From Polynucleobacter sp. 86C-FISCH (GTDB taxonomy: Bacteria > Pseudomonadota > Gammaproteobacteria > Burkholderiales > Burkholderiaceae): a stretch of DNA of 64,000 nt. The notes beneath the pieces are model-generated. The model was not told where the DNA came from. It searched no databases and saw nothing but the letters and a program-made list of their open reading frames with translations. Shown here in pieces: positions 56,406-64,000 of this stretch. The DNA lies in NCBI RefSeq assembly GCF_018882415.1, contig NZ_JACVOL010000001.1, positions 1,093,531 through 1,157,530 on the forward strand. The letters run 5' to 3'. The translations under genes and the position numbers were made by a program. The first letter of the stretch is position 1. Each line of letters starts with the position of its first letter.

Positions 56406-57149
56406 ATGCGCTGGCTTCTCTATCCAGTGAAATGTTTGCTAGCAGGATTTGTGGCGATGCAAATCTTCTTTGCTCTACAGATTGCCTTATGGACTGGTCT
56501 GGATCCAAGCAGTACTGCTTTTCAAAGGGCAGAGCGTTGGCGTCTGTGCTCATGGCATTGGAGTTGCTCCATGCAATCTCAATGGGTGCCATACGACAAG
56601 ATCTCCAATAATCTCAAGCGCGCAGTTCTGGTCAGTGAAGACGATATCTTCTTTCAGCACAGTGGCGTGCGGGTAGAGGATATGCAAAAAGCTTGGCAGA
56701 AGAATCAACAGCAAAATCAGCAAAAAACTCAAGCAGGCAATAAATCAAAAACAGCTTTGCGAGGTGGCTCAACTATTACGCAGCAGTTAGCAAAGAATTT
56801 ATTTCTTTCCTCGGAGCAAAACTATTTGCGCAAAGGGCAAGAGCTCATCATCACTGGGCTTTTGGAGTTAACCCTTTCAAAACAGAGGATGTATGAGATT
56901 TATCTCAATTCTGTGGAGTGGGGCGAGGGTATTTTTGGAGTTGGTGCTGCATCCCAGCACTATTACGCTACAAGTCCAGCGGCGCTTGACCGAAATCAGT
57001 CTGCTGCACTAGCTTCAGCATTACCTGCACCCAAGTGTTTTGATAAGCAGCAGTATTGCCGCCGTGGAAGTATTAATTACTCTGCTCGCCAAGAATTTAT
57101 CTTGGAAGGTATGGATCGGGTTGCATTAGCGCCTTACCCAAAAAAGTAA
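56406..57149 (+). CDS. mtgA: MtgA, monofunctional peptidoglycan glycosyltransferase
   Basis: MtgA polymerises lipid II into glycan strands. The 247-aa protein has one N-terminal membrane helix, the GT51 motif SEDDIFFQHSGV with the catalytic Glu, GGSTITQQLAKNLFL, and LELTLSKQRMYEIYLNSVEW. It has no transpeptidase domain. ATG 56406 is preferred over the TTG just before it. An insert of Gln/Lys-rich residues between the first two motifs is notable. Confidence 0.95.
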   Translation: MRWLLYPVKCLLAGFVAMQIFFALQIALWTGLDPSSTAFQRAERWRLCSWHWSCSMQSQWVPYDKISNNLKRAVLVSEDDIFFQHSGVRVEDMQKAWQKNQQQNQQKTQAGNKSKTALRGGSTITQQLAKNLFLSSEQNYLRKGQELIITGLLELTLSKQRMYEIYLNSVEWGEGIFGVGAASQHYYATSPAALDRNQSAALASALPAPKCFDKQQYCRRGSINYSARQEFILEGMDRVALAPYPKK

Positions 57150-57170
57150 GAGCGCTTAGCAATTTCTTGG

Positions 57171-58016
57171 TTATTTGTTTGTTGCAGCTCTGAGAGCATT
57201 ACGCGTGCTCAGGGCAACCGCTCTGGCGGCTTCTGCAAAATCGCTTCCGGAGCTAGCGTACAGAATAGCCCTGGAAGAGTTAATGATCATCCCAGTTCCT
57301 GGCTTGCCTGGGACTTTTCCGGCGCTGACGGTTGCATCAATGTCACCGCCTTGAGCACCAATACCTGGAATTAGCAGAGGCATCTCACCAACGATAGCTC
57401 GTACTTTGGCGATTTCTTCTGGGAAGGTTGCTCCAACGACCAGGCTAATCTGACCAGACTGGTTCCATTGCTGCGCAGCGAGTTTGGCCACATGAAGATA
57501 GAGCGGCTCACCATTTGGGGCTACATTCAGAAACTGCAAATCAGATCCACCGGGATTCGATGTGCGGCACAAGACAATGACACCTTTACCTGCATGCTTG
57601 AGGTAGGGCTCAATCGTGTCAAAGCCCATATAGGGGTTTACAGTTACCGCATCGGCGCCATAGCGATCAAAGGCCTCCAGAGCGTAATGGTCTGCGGTGC
57701 TGCCAATATCCCCACGCTTGGAATCGAGAATTACGGGGATATGGGGGTATTTATCTTTAAGATGCTGAATCAGTTTTTCTAGTTGAGCCTCGGCTCTTTG
57801 GGAGGCAAAGTAGGCAAACTGAGGCTTGAAGGCGCAGACCAAATCCGCTGTCGCATCAGCGATTTCGCGACAGAACTCATAGATGCCCTCTGGTTTCCCT
57901 TGTAGGGATGGGGGTAAGCGCTTTGGGTCTGGGTCAAAACCAACGCACAGCATGCTGCCTTGGGAAGCCCATGCGGACTGGAGTTGCTGGTTAAAGGTAT
58001 TTGAGCGAGAGTTCAT
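57171..58016 (-). CDS. pyrF: PyrF, orotidine 5'-phosphate decarboxylase (type 2)
   Basis: PyrF decarboxylates OMP to UMP. The 281-aa protein is of the longer type 2 subfamily, with [13 protein letters not shown], the catalytic [14 protein letters not shown] and the phosphate loop [10 protein letters not shown] near residue 215. It is divergent from corA by 73 nt. Confidence 0.96.
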   Translation of the reverse strand: MNSRSNTFNQQLQSAWASQGSMLCVGFDPDPKRLPPSLQGKPEGIYEFCREIADATADLVCAFKPQFAYFASQRAEAQLEKLIQHLKDKYPHIPVILDSKRGDIGSTADHYALEAFDRYGADAVTVNPYMGFDTIEPYLKHAGKGVIVLCRTSNPGGSDLQFLNVAPNGEPLYLHVAKLAAQQWNQSGQISLVVGATFPEEIAKVRAIVGEMPLLIPGIGAQGGDIDATVSAGKVPGKPGTGMIINSSRAILYASSGSDFAEAARAVALSTRNALRAATNK

Positions 58017-58089
58017 TGGATTTGGCTTATTTTAGTGAAACTGTCATGTTCTATAGGATAAACTAGCGCACATTCCTTAGGAGTTCACC

Positions 58090-59055
58090 ATGATCAACTT
58101 GTTCGTCCTGCAAAATGGCCGCCTCTCTCAAGAGCAAGTCGAAGATCGCAATGAATTGTTGCAATATGCCAATCCTATCTGGATTGACGTGGTTGATCCA
58201 GAAGAAGAGGAATTAATCTGGATTAAAGAGGCATTTGGCGTACTCTTGCCTGAGCTAGATGACTTGGGTGACTTGGAAGCTTCTGCGCGTTACTTCGAAG
58301 CTGATGATGGCCACCTCCATATTCGTACCGATTTCTTATTGGATGAAGAAGAAACTTCTCGCAACGTTCGAGTTGCTTTCGTTCTTACCAAACAAGTGCT
58401 GTTCTCGATTCATGACGAAGACTTGCCAGTGTTCCGCTTGGTTCGCTTGCGTGCGCGTTTGCGTCCAGGATCAGTTAGTAATGCAAAAGACGTATTGCTT
58501 GATTTGTATTCAACCGATGCTGAGTACTCTGCGGATGCTTTGGAAGAGGTTTATGAAAACCTGGAACAAGCAGGTAAGCGTGTACTTTCTGACAGCATTA
58601 ATGATGCTGATGCTGCAGAGGTTTTGGAAACGATTGCAAAAGAGGAAGATACCAACGGACGTATTCGTCGCAATGTGATGGATACCCGCAGAGCCTTATC
58701 TTTCCTAATGCGCAGCAAGTTGCTCTCTGATGAGCAGCAAGAGGAAGCACGTCAAATTTTGCGTGACATTGATTCGCTTGAAAACCATACCGCCTTCTTA
58801 TTCGACAAGATTAACTTCTTAATGGATGCGACCGTTGGTTTCATTAATTTGAACCAATCCAAAATTATCAAGATCTTCTCGGTGGTATCCGTAGCTTTAA
58901 TGCCGCCAACATTGCTCGCAAGTGTTTGGGGTATGAACTACAAACATATGCCTGAGTTAGATGCGACTTGGGGTTACCCAATGGCGATTGGTGCGATGGT
59001 TATTTCTGCGATCATTCCGTTAGGTTATTTCCACAGCAAAGGCTGGATGAAGTAA
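58090..59055 (+). CDS. corA: CorA, magnesium/cobalt transporter
   Basis: CorA is a pentameric Mg2+ channel. The 321-aa protein has a large acidic cytoplasmic domain, two C-terminal helices (about 260-280 and 295-315), and the selectivity signature GMNYKHMPEL between them. AGGAG precedes ATG 58090. Length is normal. Confidence 0.95.
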   Translation: MINLFVLQNGRLSQEQVEDRNELLQYANPIWIDVVDPEEEELIWIKEAFGVLLPELDDLGDLEASARYFEADDGHLHIRTDFLLDEEETSRNVRVAFVLTKQVLFSIHDEDLPVFRLVRLRARLRPGSVSNAKDVLLDLYSTDAEYSADALEEVYENLEQAGKRVLSDSINDADAAEVLETIAKEEDTNGRIRRNVMDTRRALSFLMRSKLLSDEQQEEARQILRDIDSLENHTAFLFDKINFLMDATVGFINLNQSKIIKIFSVVSVALMPPTLLASVWGMNYKHMPELDATWGYPMAIGAMVISAIIPLGYFHSKGWMK

Positions 59056-59075
59056 TCGGCGGTTTGTTGGTTCTT

Positions 59076-59555
59076 TTAGCTTCTGAGTAGAGCAATTAGC
59101 TCGGTAAGTGCGAACTCGGTTGCTTGCTCCCTCACCTTTTGACGATCGCCGTCAAAGCGCATGGTTTTGGTCTGGGTTTGATTTGCAGTGGCCCAGCCAA
59201 ACCAAACAGTTCCAACCGGCTTTTCAGATGTGCCACCAGCTGGCCCTGCTACCCCAGTGATTGAAATAGCCACATTGCTTCCCGAATTGATCCTAGCGCC
59301 CTCGGCCATGGCCTTGGCTACGGCCTCACTGACTGCCCCATGGTCCTCGATGACCTCTGCTGGCACCCCAAGGCATTCAGTTTTGGCTTCGTTGCTATAG
59401 GTAATGTAGCCACGTTCAAACCATTCGCTTGATCCTGACAGCTCAGTTAAGGTCGCGCAGACTAAGCCACCAGTACAGGACTCGGCTAGCGATACCGTCC
59501 AATTTCTGGAAAGCAAAATCTCAGCCAATGTTTTAGTGAGGTCCGCTGTATTCAT
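59076..59555 (-). CDS. pncC: PncC/CinA-C nicotinamide-nucleotide amidohydrolase
   Basis: A 159-aa protein corresponding to only the C-terminal domain of CinA, as in E. coli YgaD/PncC, which deamidates NMN in pyridine nucleotide recycling. SLAESCTGGLVCATLTELSG and SITGVAGPAGGTSEKPVGTV carry the active-site Ser/Lys region. It lies 9 nt after pgpA on the same strand. Confidence 0.92.
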   Translation of the reverse strand: MNTADLTKTLAEILLSRNWTVSLAESCTGGLVCATLTELSGSSEWFERGYITYSNEAKTECLGVPAEVIEDHGAVSEAVAKAMAEGARINSGSNVAISITGVAGPAGGTSEKPVGTVWFGWATANQTQTKTMRFDGDRQKVREQATEFALTELIALLRS

Positions 59556-59564
59556 TGATGTTCG

Positions 59565-60125
59565 TTATTTAATTAGAAACTGCAACAAGGCAATGATGAG
59601 AAGTGTGCAAAAGGCAGCCGCAAGATCATCAATCACAATACCAAAACCGCGCCAAATAATTTGCAATAGAGAAGAGCGTTTGGAGTGATCGGTTACCGTA
59701 TTTTTAAAGTGGCGGTCAATTATTCCAATTGGACCTGGTTTCATCGCATCAAAATAACGGAACAGTGCAAATGCAATTGCTTGCATCCAAATATTAGTTG
59801 GCATGATGAAGATCAGAACTAACCAAAAGGCAACAATTTCATCCCAAACAATTCCACCAAAATCTTTTTTACCAAGCTCTTCGCTGACCTGACCGCAGAT
59901 CCAGCAGCCAAGCAATATACCGCCGCCAATAATCCAGAGAAAATCTTCGGTGCGAAGAAAGTATTCGCCAACCAGAAAGGCCGCCCAGGCCCAGAGCGTA
60001 CCGGCAGTGCCTGGTGCTACGGGGCTGAGACCGCTACCAAAGCCAAATGCAATGGTCCGACTAGCGGTTTGAAATACCCACTTAAAAGTTGGCTTCACTT
60101 CAACAGAATTCTGGGGATTCATCAT
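59565..60125 (-). CDS. pgpA: PgpA, phosphatidylglycerophosphatase A
   Basis: PgpA dephosphorylates PGP to phosphatidylglycerol in the inner membrane. The 186-aa protein has FGFGSGLSPVAPGTAGTLWA, IVWDEIVAFWLVL and FRYFDAMKPGPIGIIDRH, with three to four helices. ATG 60125 overlaps the thiL stop by 4 nt. Confidence 0.95.
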   Translation of the reverse strand: MMNPQNSVEVKPTFKWVFQTASRTIAFGFGSGLSPVAPGTAGTLWAWAAFLVGEYFLRTEDFLWIIGGGILLGCWICGQVSEELGKKDFGGIVWDEIVAFWLVLIFIMPTNIWMQAIAFALFRYFDAMKPGPIGIIDRHFKNTVTDHSKRSSLLQIIWRGFGIVIDDLAAAFCTLLIIALLQFLIK

Positions 60126-61147
60126 GATGCAAAGTGATCAAATGATTTTAAAAATGGGGCAGCTTCTGTATCACTCAAAAGAGCCTTGGATTCATTCAGT
60201 AAATATACTTTTACTGCAACATCCTTTTTCGGAACTATTTTTCCAATAATGGTGAGGGGTAATCCGATGGATTTACTAATAGCCTGGACATTGTCGCGTT
60301 GACTTGCGGAGGCAGTAAAGCAAATCTCATAGTCATCTCCACCGCAGGCTGCAAATTGATTTTGAATTTGTAGATCTTGCTTTTGCAGCGTGTCAGATTT
60401 TGGCAGCTTGTCTAACTGAATTTCAGCATCGACTTGTGACTGTTTCAAAATGTGACGTAAGTCGCCAAGAAGACCATCGGATACATCTAAGGCGGAGCTC
60501 GCAATATTTCTAAGTTGCACACCCAATTCAATTCTCGGTGTGGGGTTGTGCATGCGGTGTTCTATCTGTTGTAAATCTTCGGCAGATAGAGTTATTTCAT
60601 GACGCAGTGCAGCAAGAGCAAGCTTTGCGTCGCCAACAGTTCCAGAAACCCAGATGTCATCGTCCGGCTTTGCCCCTGATCTACGAATGGCTTCTCCTTT
60701 GGGTAAAGAGCCAAAAGCAGTGATTGAAATTGTCAGCGGTCCAGCTGTGGTGTCGCCTCCTATGAGGGGGCATGAATACTCTTCCGCCATGGCAAAAAGG
60801 CCCTTAGAGAATGCCTCTAACCATGTGTTGTCTGCTGTTGGTAGGGCAATTGCTAGCGTAAATCCGATGGGTCTTGCACCCATAGCGGATAAGTCTGAAA
60901 GGTTGACTGCTAGGGCTTTGCGGCCTAATAGCTCGGGATTGGCGCCTGCAAAAAAATGCCTGCCCTCAACCAGCATGTCACTAGTAATGGCAACCTCTTC
61001 ATCAGCCCTGGGTTTGATTAGGGCGCAATCATCACCAATTCCCAGGGTAATGGCTTGATCTGCACTGGTGCGCAAAGAATCCGCACCCGTTTTAAAAAAA
61101 CGTTCGATCAGGTCAAATTCCCCAAAGGGCTTGGAATGAGAAGACAT
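60122..61147 (-). CDS. thiL: ThiL, thiamine-monophosphate kinase
   Basis: ThiL phosphorylates thiamine monophosphate to thiamine diphosphate. The 341-aa protein has GEFDLIERFF, LGIGDDCALIKP (Mg binding), ITSDMLVEGRHFF, NLSDLSAMGARP, LIGGDTTAG and DVSDGLLGDL. Order thiL-pgpA-pncC is standard in Burkholderiales and gammaproteobacteria. Confidence 0.96.
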   Translation of the reverse strand: MSSHSKPFGEFDLIERFFKTGADSLRTSADQAITLGIGDDCALIKPRADEEVAITSDMLVEGRHFFAGANPELLGRKALAVNLSDLSAMGARPIGFTLAIALPTADNTWLEAFSKGLFAMAEEYSCPLIGGDTTAGPLTISITAFGSLPKGEAIRRSGAKPDDDIWVSGTVGDAKLALAALRHEITLSAEDLQQIEHRMHNPTPRIELGVQLRNIASSALDVSDGLLGDLRHILKQSQVDAEIQLDKLPKSDTLQKQDLQIQNQFAACGGDDYEICFTASASQRDNVQAISKSIGLPLTIIGKIVPKKDVAVKVYLLNESKALLSDTEAAPFLKSFDHFAS

Positions 61148-61253
61148 GCCTTATTTTATGGTGGTTATGTAACGAACGCCCGAGAGGAATAGAATTGAGC
61201 TCTTAACAGTCTTAGATGAAATAAAGATAAGACGAAATTTAGCGAGCTAGTGA

Positions 61254-63575
61254 ATGAGCAAAGAAAACAATAAAGAGCAACAAATTGCAGCCTTAAGAGA
61301 GGCAGCCCTTCAGTACCACGAGTTTCCTACTCCGGGCAAAATTGAAATTGCCCCGACAAAACAACTAACTAATCAACGAGATCTAGCCCTAGCGTACACG
61401 CCTGGTGTTGCTGCTCCTTGCGAAGAAATTGTTAAAGATCCTGCGAATGCTTTTAAGTACACAGCGCGTGGAAATTTAGTTGGCGTCATCACAAACGGTA
61501 CTGCCGTTTTAGGTTTAGGAAATATTGGGCCATTGGCAAGTAAGCCAGTGATGGAGGGTAAAGCAGTTCTCTTTAAGAAATTTGCTGGCATTGATGTTTT
61601 CGATATCGAAGTCAATGAAAACGATCCAGATAAGTTGGTAGAAATTATTGCGGCATTAGAGCCAACATTCGGCGGTATTAATTTAGAAGACATTAAAGCG
61701 CCTGATTGTTTTGTGGTTGAGCGCAAGTTGCAAGCGCGTATGAAGATTCCGGTCTTCCATGATGACCAGCACGGTACTGCTATTGTGGTTGCAGCCGCTA
61801 TCCTCAATGGTTTGAAGGTTGTTGGCAAAAAAGTTGAAGAGGTAAAGCTGGTTACTTCTGGAGCAGGTGCAGCTGCATTAGCTTGTTTGGATCTGTTGGT
61901 TGATCTTGGTATTCAGCGCAAAAATATTTGGGTAACAGACTTAGCTGGTGTTGCTTACAAAGGCCGTAAAGAGTTGATGGACCCAGAGAAGGAGCCATTC
62001 TGCCAAGACACAGATTTACGCACACTCGATCAAGCAATTGAAGGCGCAGATATTTTCTTAGGACTTTCTGCTGGCGGTGTTCTCAAGCAAGATATGGTGA
62101 AGAAGATGGCGCCCAAGCCATTGGTATATGCATTAGCAAATCCAACTCCAGAAATCTTGCCTGAGGAAGTGAAAGCAGTTCGTCCAGACGCGGTGATGGC
62201 AACTGGCCGTACTGACTATCCTAACCAAGTCAATAACGTTCTGTGTTTCCCATTCATCTTCCGTGGCGCATTGGATGTAGGTGCAACCACCATTACTCGT
62301 GGCATGGAAGTCGCAGCAGTCAAGGCTGTGGCGGAGTTGGCTCAAGCAGAGCAGAGTGAGGTTGTAGCGTCGGTTTACGGTATTGAAAACCTTTCCTTTG
62401 GCCCGGAGTATTTAATTCCTAAGCCATTTGATCCGCGTTTGATTACTGTGATTGCTCCAGCTGTTGCTAAAGCTGCAATGGATGATGGCGTTGCTTCACG
62501 TCCGATTAAAGATTTCGATGCATACCGCAATCAGTTGCAACAGTTTGTGTACCACTCTGGTACGTTGATGAAGCCGCTCTTTAGCATTGCTAAGCGTGTG
62601 CCTGCAAATCAAAAACGCATTGTGTTTGCTGAGGGCGAAGATGAACGCGTATTGCGCGCAGTACAGATCATCATTGATGAGCATTTGGCAACGCCAATTC
62701 TGATTGGTCGCCCAGCTGTGATTGAACATCGCATTGAGAAGTTTGGCTTGCGCATGAAGGCTGGTGACGACTTTGAGATTGTTAATCCAGAGAACGACCC
62801 ACGCTTCCGTGATTTCTGGCAGACCTATCTCGGCCTTACAGAACGTAAAGGTGTGACCGAGTCGTTTGCTAAGTTAGAGATGCGTCGCCGTAATAGTTTG
62901 ATCGGCTCCATCATGATTATCAAAGGCATGGCCGATGGCATGATTTGTGGAACTGTAGGTAATTCTGCAACCCATCTCAAGTATGTGGATGAGGTAGTTG
63001 GCCGTGAAGCTGGCGCCAATGTGTACGGTGCAATGTCTGGTTTGATCCTGCCTGGCCGTCAAGTATTTTTGGTTGATACGCACATCAATATCGATCCAAC
63101 CGCTTGCGAATTAGCTGAGTTAACTTTGATGGCTGCAAGCGAAATGCGTAAATTAGGCCTCGTACCTAAAGTGGCGCTGCTTTCACATTCCAATTTTGGT
63201 TCAAGCAATGCGCCATCTGCTATCAAAATGCGCGAAGTGTTGGCATTGATTCAGAAAGCAGATCCAACCCTGGAGGTGGATGGTGAAATGCACGGCGATA
63301 GCGCTTTGGATGAAACCATTCGTGCGGGTGCGGTAACGTCTTCTCCATTAAAAGGTGATGCCAACCTCTTAGTTTTGCCAAATATTGATGCAGCAAACAT
63401 TTCTTACAACTTGCTAAAAACTGCAGCGGGTAACGGCATTGCAATTGGCCCATTGTTGTTGGGTGTTGCTAAGCCAATCCATATCCTGACCCCAGCAGCA
63501 ACAGTTCGCCGCATTGTGAATGTGACAACTTTGGCAGTTGTGGAGGCCGCAAGCAACGCAAGAGGCATTTCTTAA
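61254..63575 (+). CDS. maeB: MaeB, NADP-dependent malic enzyme with phosphotransacetylase-like domain
   Basis: MaeB converts malate to pyruvate, CO2 and NADPH. The 773-aa protein has a malic domain (residues 1-about 430; LAYTPGVAAPCEEI, VFHDDQHGTAIVVAAAILN, TSGAGAAALACLDLL) and a C-terminal PTA-like domain (about 440-773; RIVFAEGEDERVLRA), which in homologues is regulatory, binding acetyl-CoA or acetyl-phosphate. Its promoter lies in the 106-nt gap from divergent thiL. Confidence 0.96.
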   Translation: MSKENNKEQQIAALREAALQYHEFPTPGKIEIAPTKQLTNQRDLALAYTPGVAAPCEEIVKDPANAFKYTARGNLVGVITNGTAVLGLGNIGPLASKPVMEGKAVLFKKFAGIDVFDIEVNENDPDKLVEIIAALEPTFGGINLEDIKAPDCFVVERKLQARMKIPVFHDDQHGTAIVVAAAILNGLKVVGKKVEEVKLVTSGAGAAALACLDLLVDLGIQRKNIWVTDLAGVAYKGRKELMDPEKEPFCQDTDLRTLDQAIEGADIFLGLSAGGVLKQDMVKKMAPKPLVYALANPTPEILPEEVKAVRPDAVMATGRTDYPNQVNNVLCFPFIFRGALDVGATTITRGMEVAAVKAVAELAQAEQSEVVASVYGIENLSFGPEYLIPKPFDPRLITVIAPAVAKAAMDDGVASRPIKDFDAYRNQLQQFVYHSGTLMKPLFSIAKRVPANQKRIVFAEGEDERVLRAVQIIIDEHLATPILIGRPAVIEHRIEKFGLRMKAGDDFEIVNPENDPRFRDFWQTYLGLTERKGVTESFAKLEMRRRNSLIGSIMIIKGMADGMICGTVGNSATHLKYVDEVVGREAGANVYGAMSGLILPGRQVFLVDTHINIDPTACELAELTLMAASEMRKLGLVPKVALLSHSNFGSSNAPSAIKMREVLALIQKADPTLEVDGEMHGDSALDETIRAGAVTSSPLKGDANLLVLPNIDAANISYNLLKTAAGNGIAIGPLLLGVAKPIHILTPAATVRRIVNVTTLAVVEAASNARGIS

Positions 63576-63583
63576 GACCCTAT

Positions 63584-63615
63584 AATTATGTAAGTTAGTG
63601 ATAACTTACATAATT
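63584..63615 (+). repeat. 14-bp perfect inverted repeat after maeB
   Basis: 63584-63597 is fully complementary to 63602-63615 with a 4-nt GTGA loop. It is AT-rich, starts 8 nt after the maeB stop and is followed by a loose T-rich stretch. It may end maeB transcription or be a protein-binding palindrome for the next gene. Confidence 0.6.
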
Positions 63616-63630
63616 TATTTCTATATAAAT

Positions 63631-63654
63631 CAGTGCGTTACATAAAATGCACTG
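63631..63654 (+). repeat. Second inverted repeat before the last gene
   Basis: CAGTGC (63631-63636) and GCACTG (63649-63654) form a 6-bp inverted repeat with a 12-nt spacer that contains TTACATAA, an octamer also found in the right arm of the preceding palindrome. It sits about 50 nt before the next start codon. Confidence 0.4.
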
Positions 63655-63702
63655 TATTTGGGCTTGATTTGATGGCGTGTTACGGGTAACCTAGCACCCA
63701 TC

Positions 63703-64000
63703 ATGAATAATCGCTCTGAAAACAGCAATACAGCCAGCTTCGAAGAACATGGCCGCGCTGAAAGTTGGGATAGCAATGATCGACTTGAAACTGAGTCATC
63801 CGCTGCCAATATTTATGCTGAAGGCGGTTTATCTCGTTTACAAACCTATGCAGCAAATCAAGTTTCGGGGAAAAAAGTGACAGCTTCTTGGCGTGCCGCT
63901 TTGGCCGTTCGCGATGCCGGACCGCCGGCAATGTTGCGCAGTGTGCGCCCTAATATCGTGCAATCGATTCGTGCTTTCCGTACTCCTGACTTACAGGAAG
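63703..64000 (+). CDS. Unrecognised protein, 5' part only
   Basis: An open frame from ATG 63703 runs off the window edge (99 codons seen). The first 35 residues are polar and low-complexity (NNRSENSNTASFEEHGRAES); then follows a more ordered part with SRLQTYAANQVSGKKVTASW and AALAVRDAGPPAMLRSVRP. No membrane helix or known motif is visible in this part. The frame is open, codon use looks like the neighbours, and no competing gene exists, so it is likely real, but I do not recognise the family. Confidence 0.6.
   Translation, partial: MNNRSENSNTASFEEHGRAESWDSNDRLETESSAANIYAEGGLSRLQTYAANQVSGKKVTASWRAALAVRDAGPPAMLRSVRPNIVQSIRAFRTPDLQE

Noticed and set aside
1..64000. tRNA, rRNA, insertion sequences, prophage or integrative elements
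   Set aside because: No transposase, integrase or phage gene, no terminal repeats and no cloverleaf-like intergenic stretch were seen; gaps are short and accounted for.

Overview
The window looks like a chromosomal segment of a Burkholderiaceae betaproteobacterium, most likely Polynucleobacter or a close relative. The reasons are the gene order (ftsW-murG-murC-ddl-ftsQAZ-lpxC-dciA-secA; argJ-DUF815-mutT-zapD-coaE-pilDCB; rplU-rpmA-obg-proB-CNP1-rppH-proS; ffh-ccsA-PP0621/ampD; nrdA-nrdB-histone H1-like; prmA-accC-accB-aroQ-tlpA-mpl), compact housekeeping content, short intergenic gaps and a base composition clearly more AT-leaning than Burkholderia or Ralstonia. The assignment rests on recognised protein families and synteny, not on a database search. 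No tRNA, rRNA, insertion sequence, prophage or CRISPR array was seen. About 62 protein genes fill nearly all of the DNA.

Region by region: 1-7.3 kb is the end of the division and cell-wall (dcw) cluster, with tightly overlapping start/stop codons (ftsW to ftsQ), followed by ftsA and ftsZ. Then come a peroxiredoxin gene, lpxC, a DciA-like (DUF721) gene on the other strand and secA (7.3-12.2 kb). At 12.2-15.5 kb a Fis-type regulator without an AAA+ domain is divergent from an aldehyde dehydrogenase and its DUF779 partner. At 15.6-23.5 kb are argJ, a DUF815 ATPase and mutT, then the opposite-strand run CNNM/CorC protein, pilB, pilC, pilD, coaE, zapD, in which all three pil products are shorter than the textbook forms. 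At 23.5-30.5 kb is a mixed metabolic stretch: O6-methylguanine methyltransferase, a squalene/phytoene-synthase-like protein, an SSS symporter, a ketopantoate-reductase-like protein, an FAH-family enzyme, a GrdB-like protein without selenocysteine, and ispB.

At 30.5-39.3 kb are rplU-rpmA-obg-proB, a CNP1-like lipoprotein and rppH, proS, ffh, a CcsA-type membrane protein and a PP0621-AmpD fusion. At 39.3-44.6 kb are nrdA and nrdB behind a promoter carrying two well-spaced NrdR boxes, and a lysine/alanine-rich histone H1-like gene whose conserved C-terminal tail lies in the -1 frame after an A-AAA-AAG slippery run. At 44.6-49.6 kb are a PfkB-type kinase, a PrmA-DUF3426 fusion, accC, accB and aroQ. 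At 49.8-64 kb are tlpA-like, mpl, fabG-like, an RNB ribonuclease, a TonB-family protein, aroE, mtgA, pyrF, corA, pncC, pgpA, thiL, maeB and the start of an unrecognised gene.

Most of this is conserved core biology: peptidoglycan synthesis and recycling (murG, murC, ddl, mpl, ampD, mtgA), division (ftsQAZ, zapD), fatty-acid initiation (accBC), dNTP supply (nrdAB) and translation/secretion (rplU, rpmA, proS, ffh, secA). The points most worth a second look are the frameshifted histone-like gene (44083-44543), the two gene fusions (38447-39265 and 45648-47177), the cysteine-containing GrdB-like protein (28612-29547), the reduced pilBCD set, and the regulatory architecture in front of nrdA and rplU.
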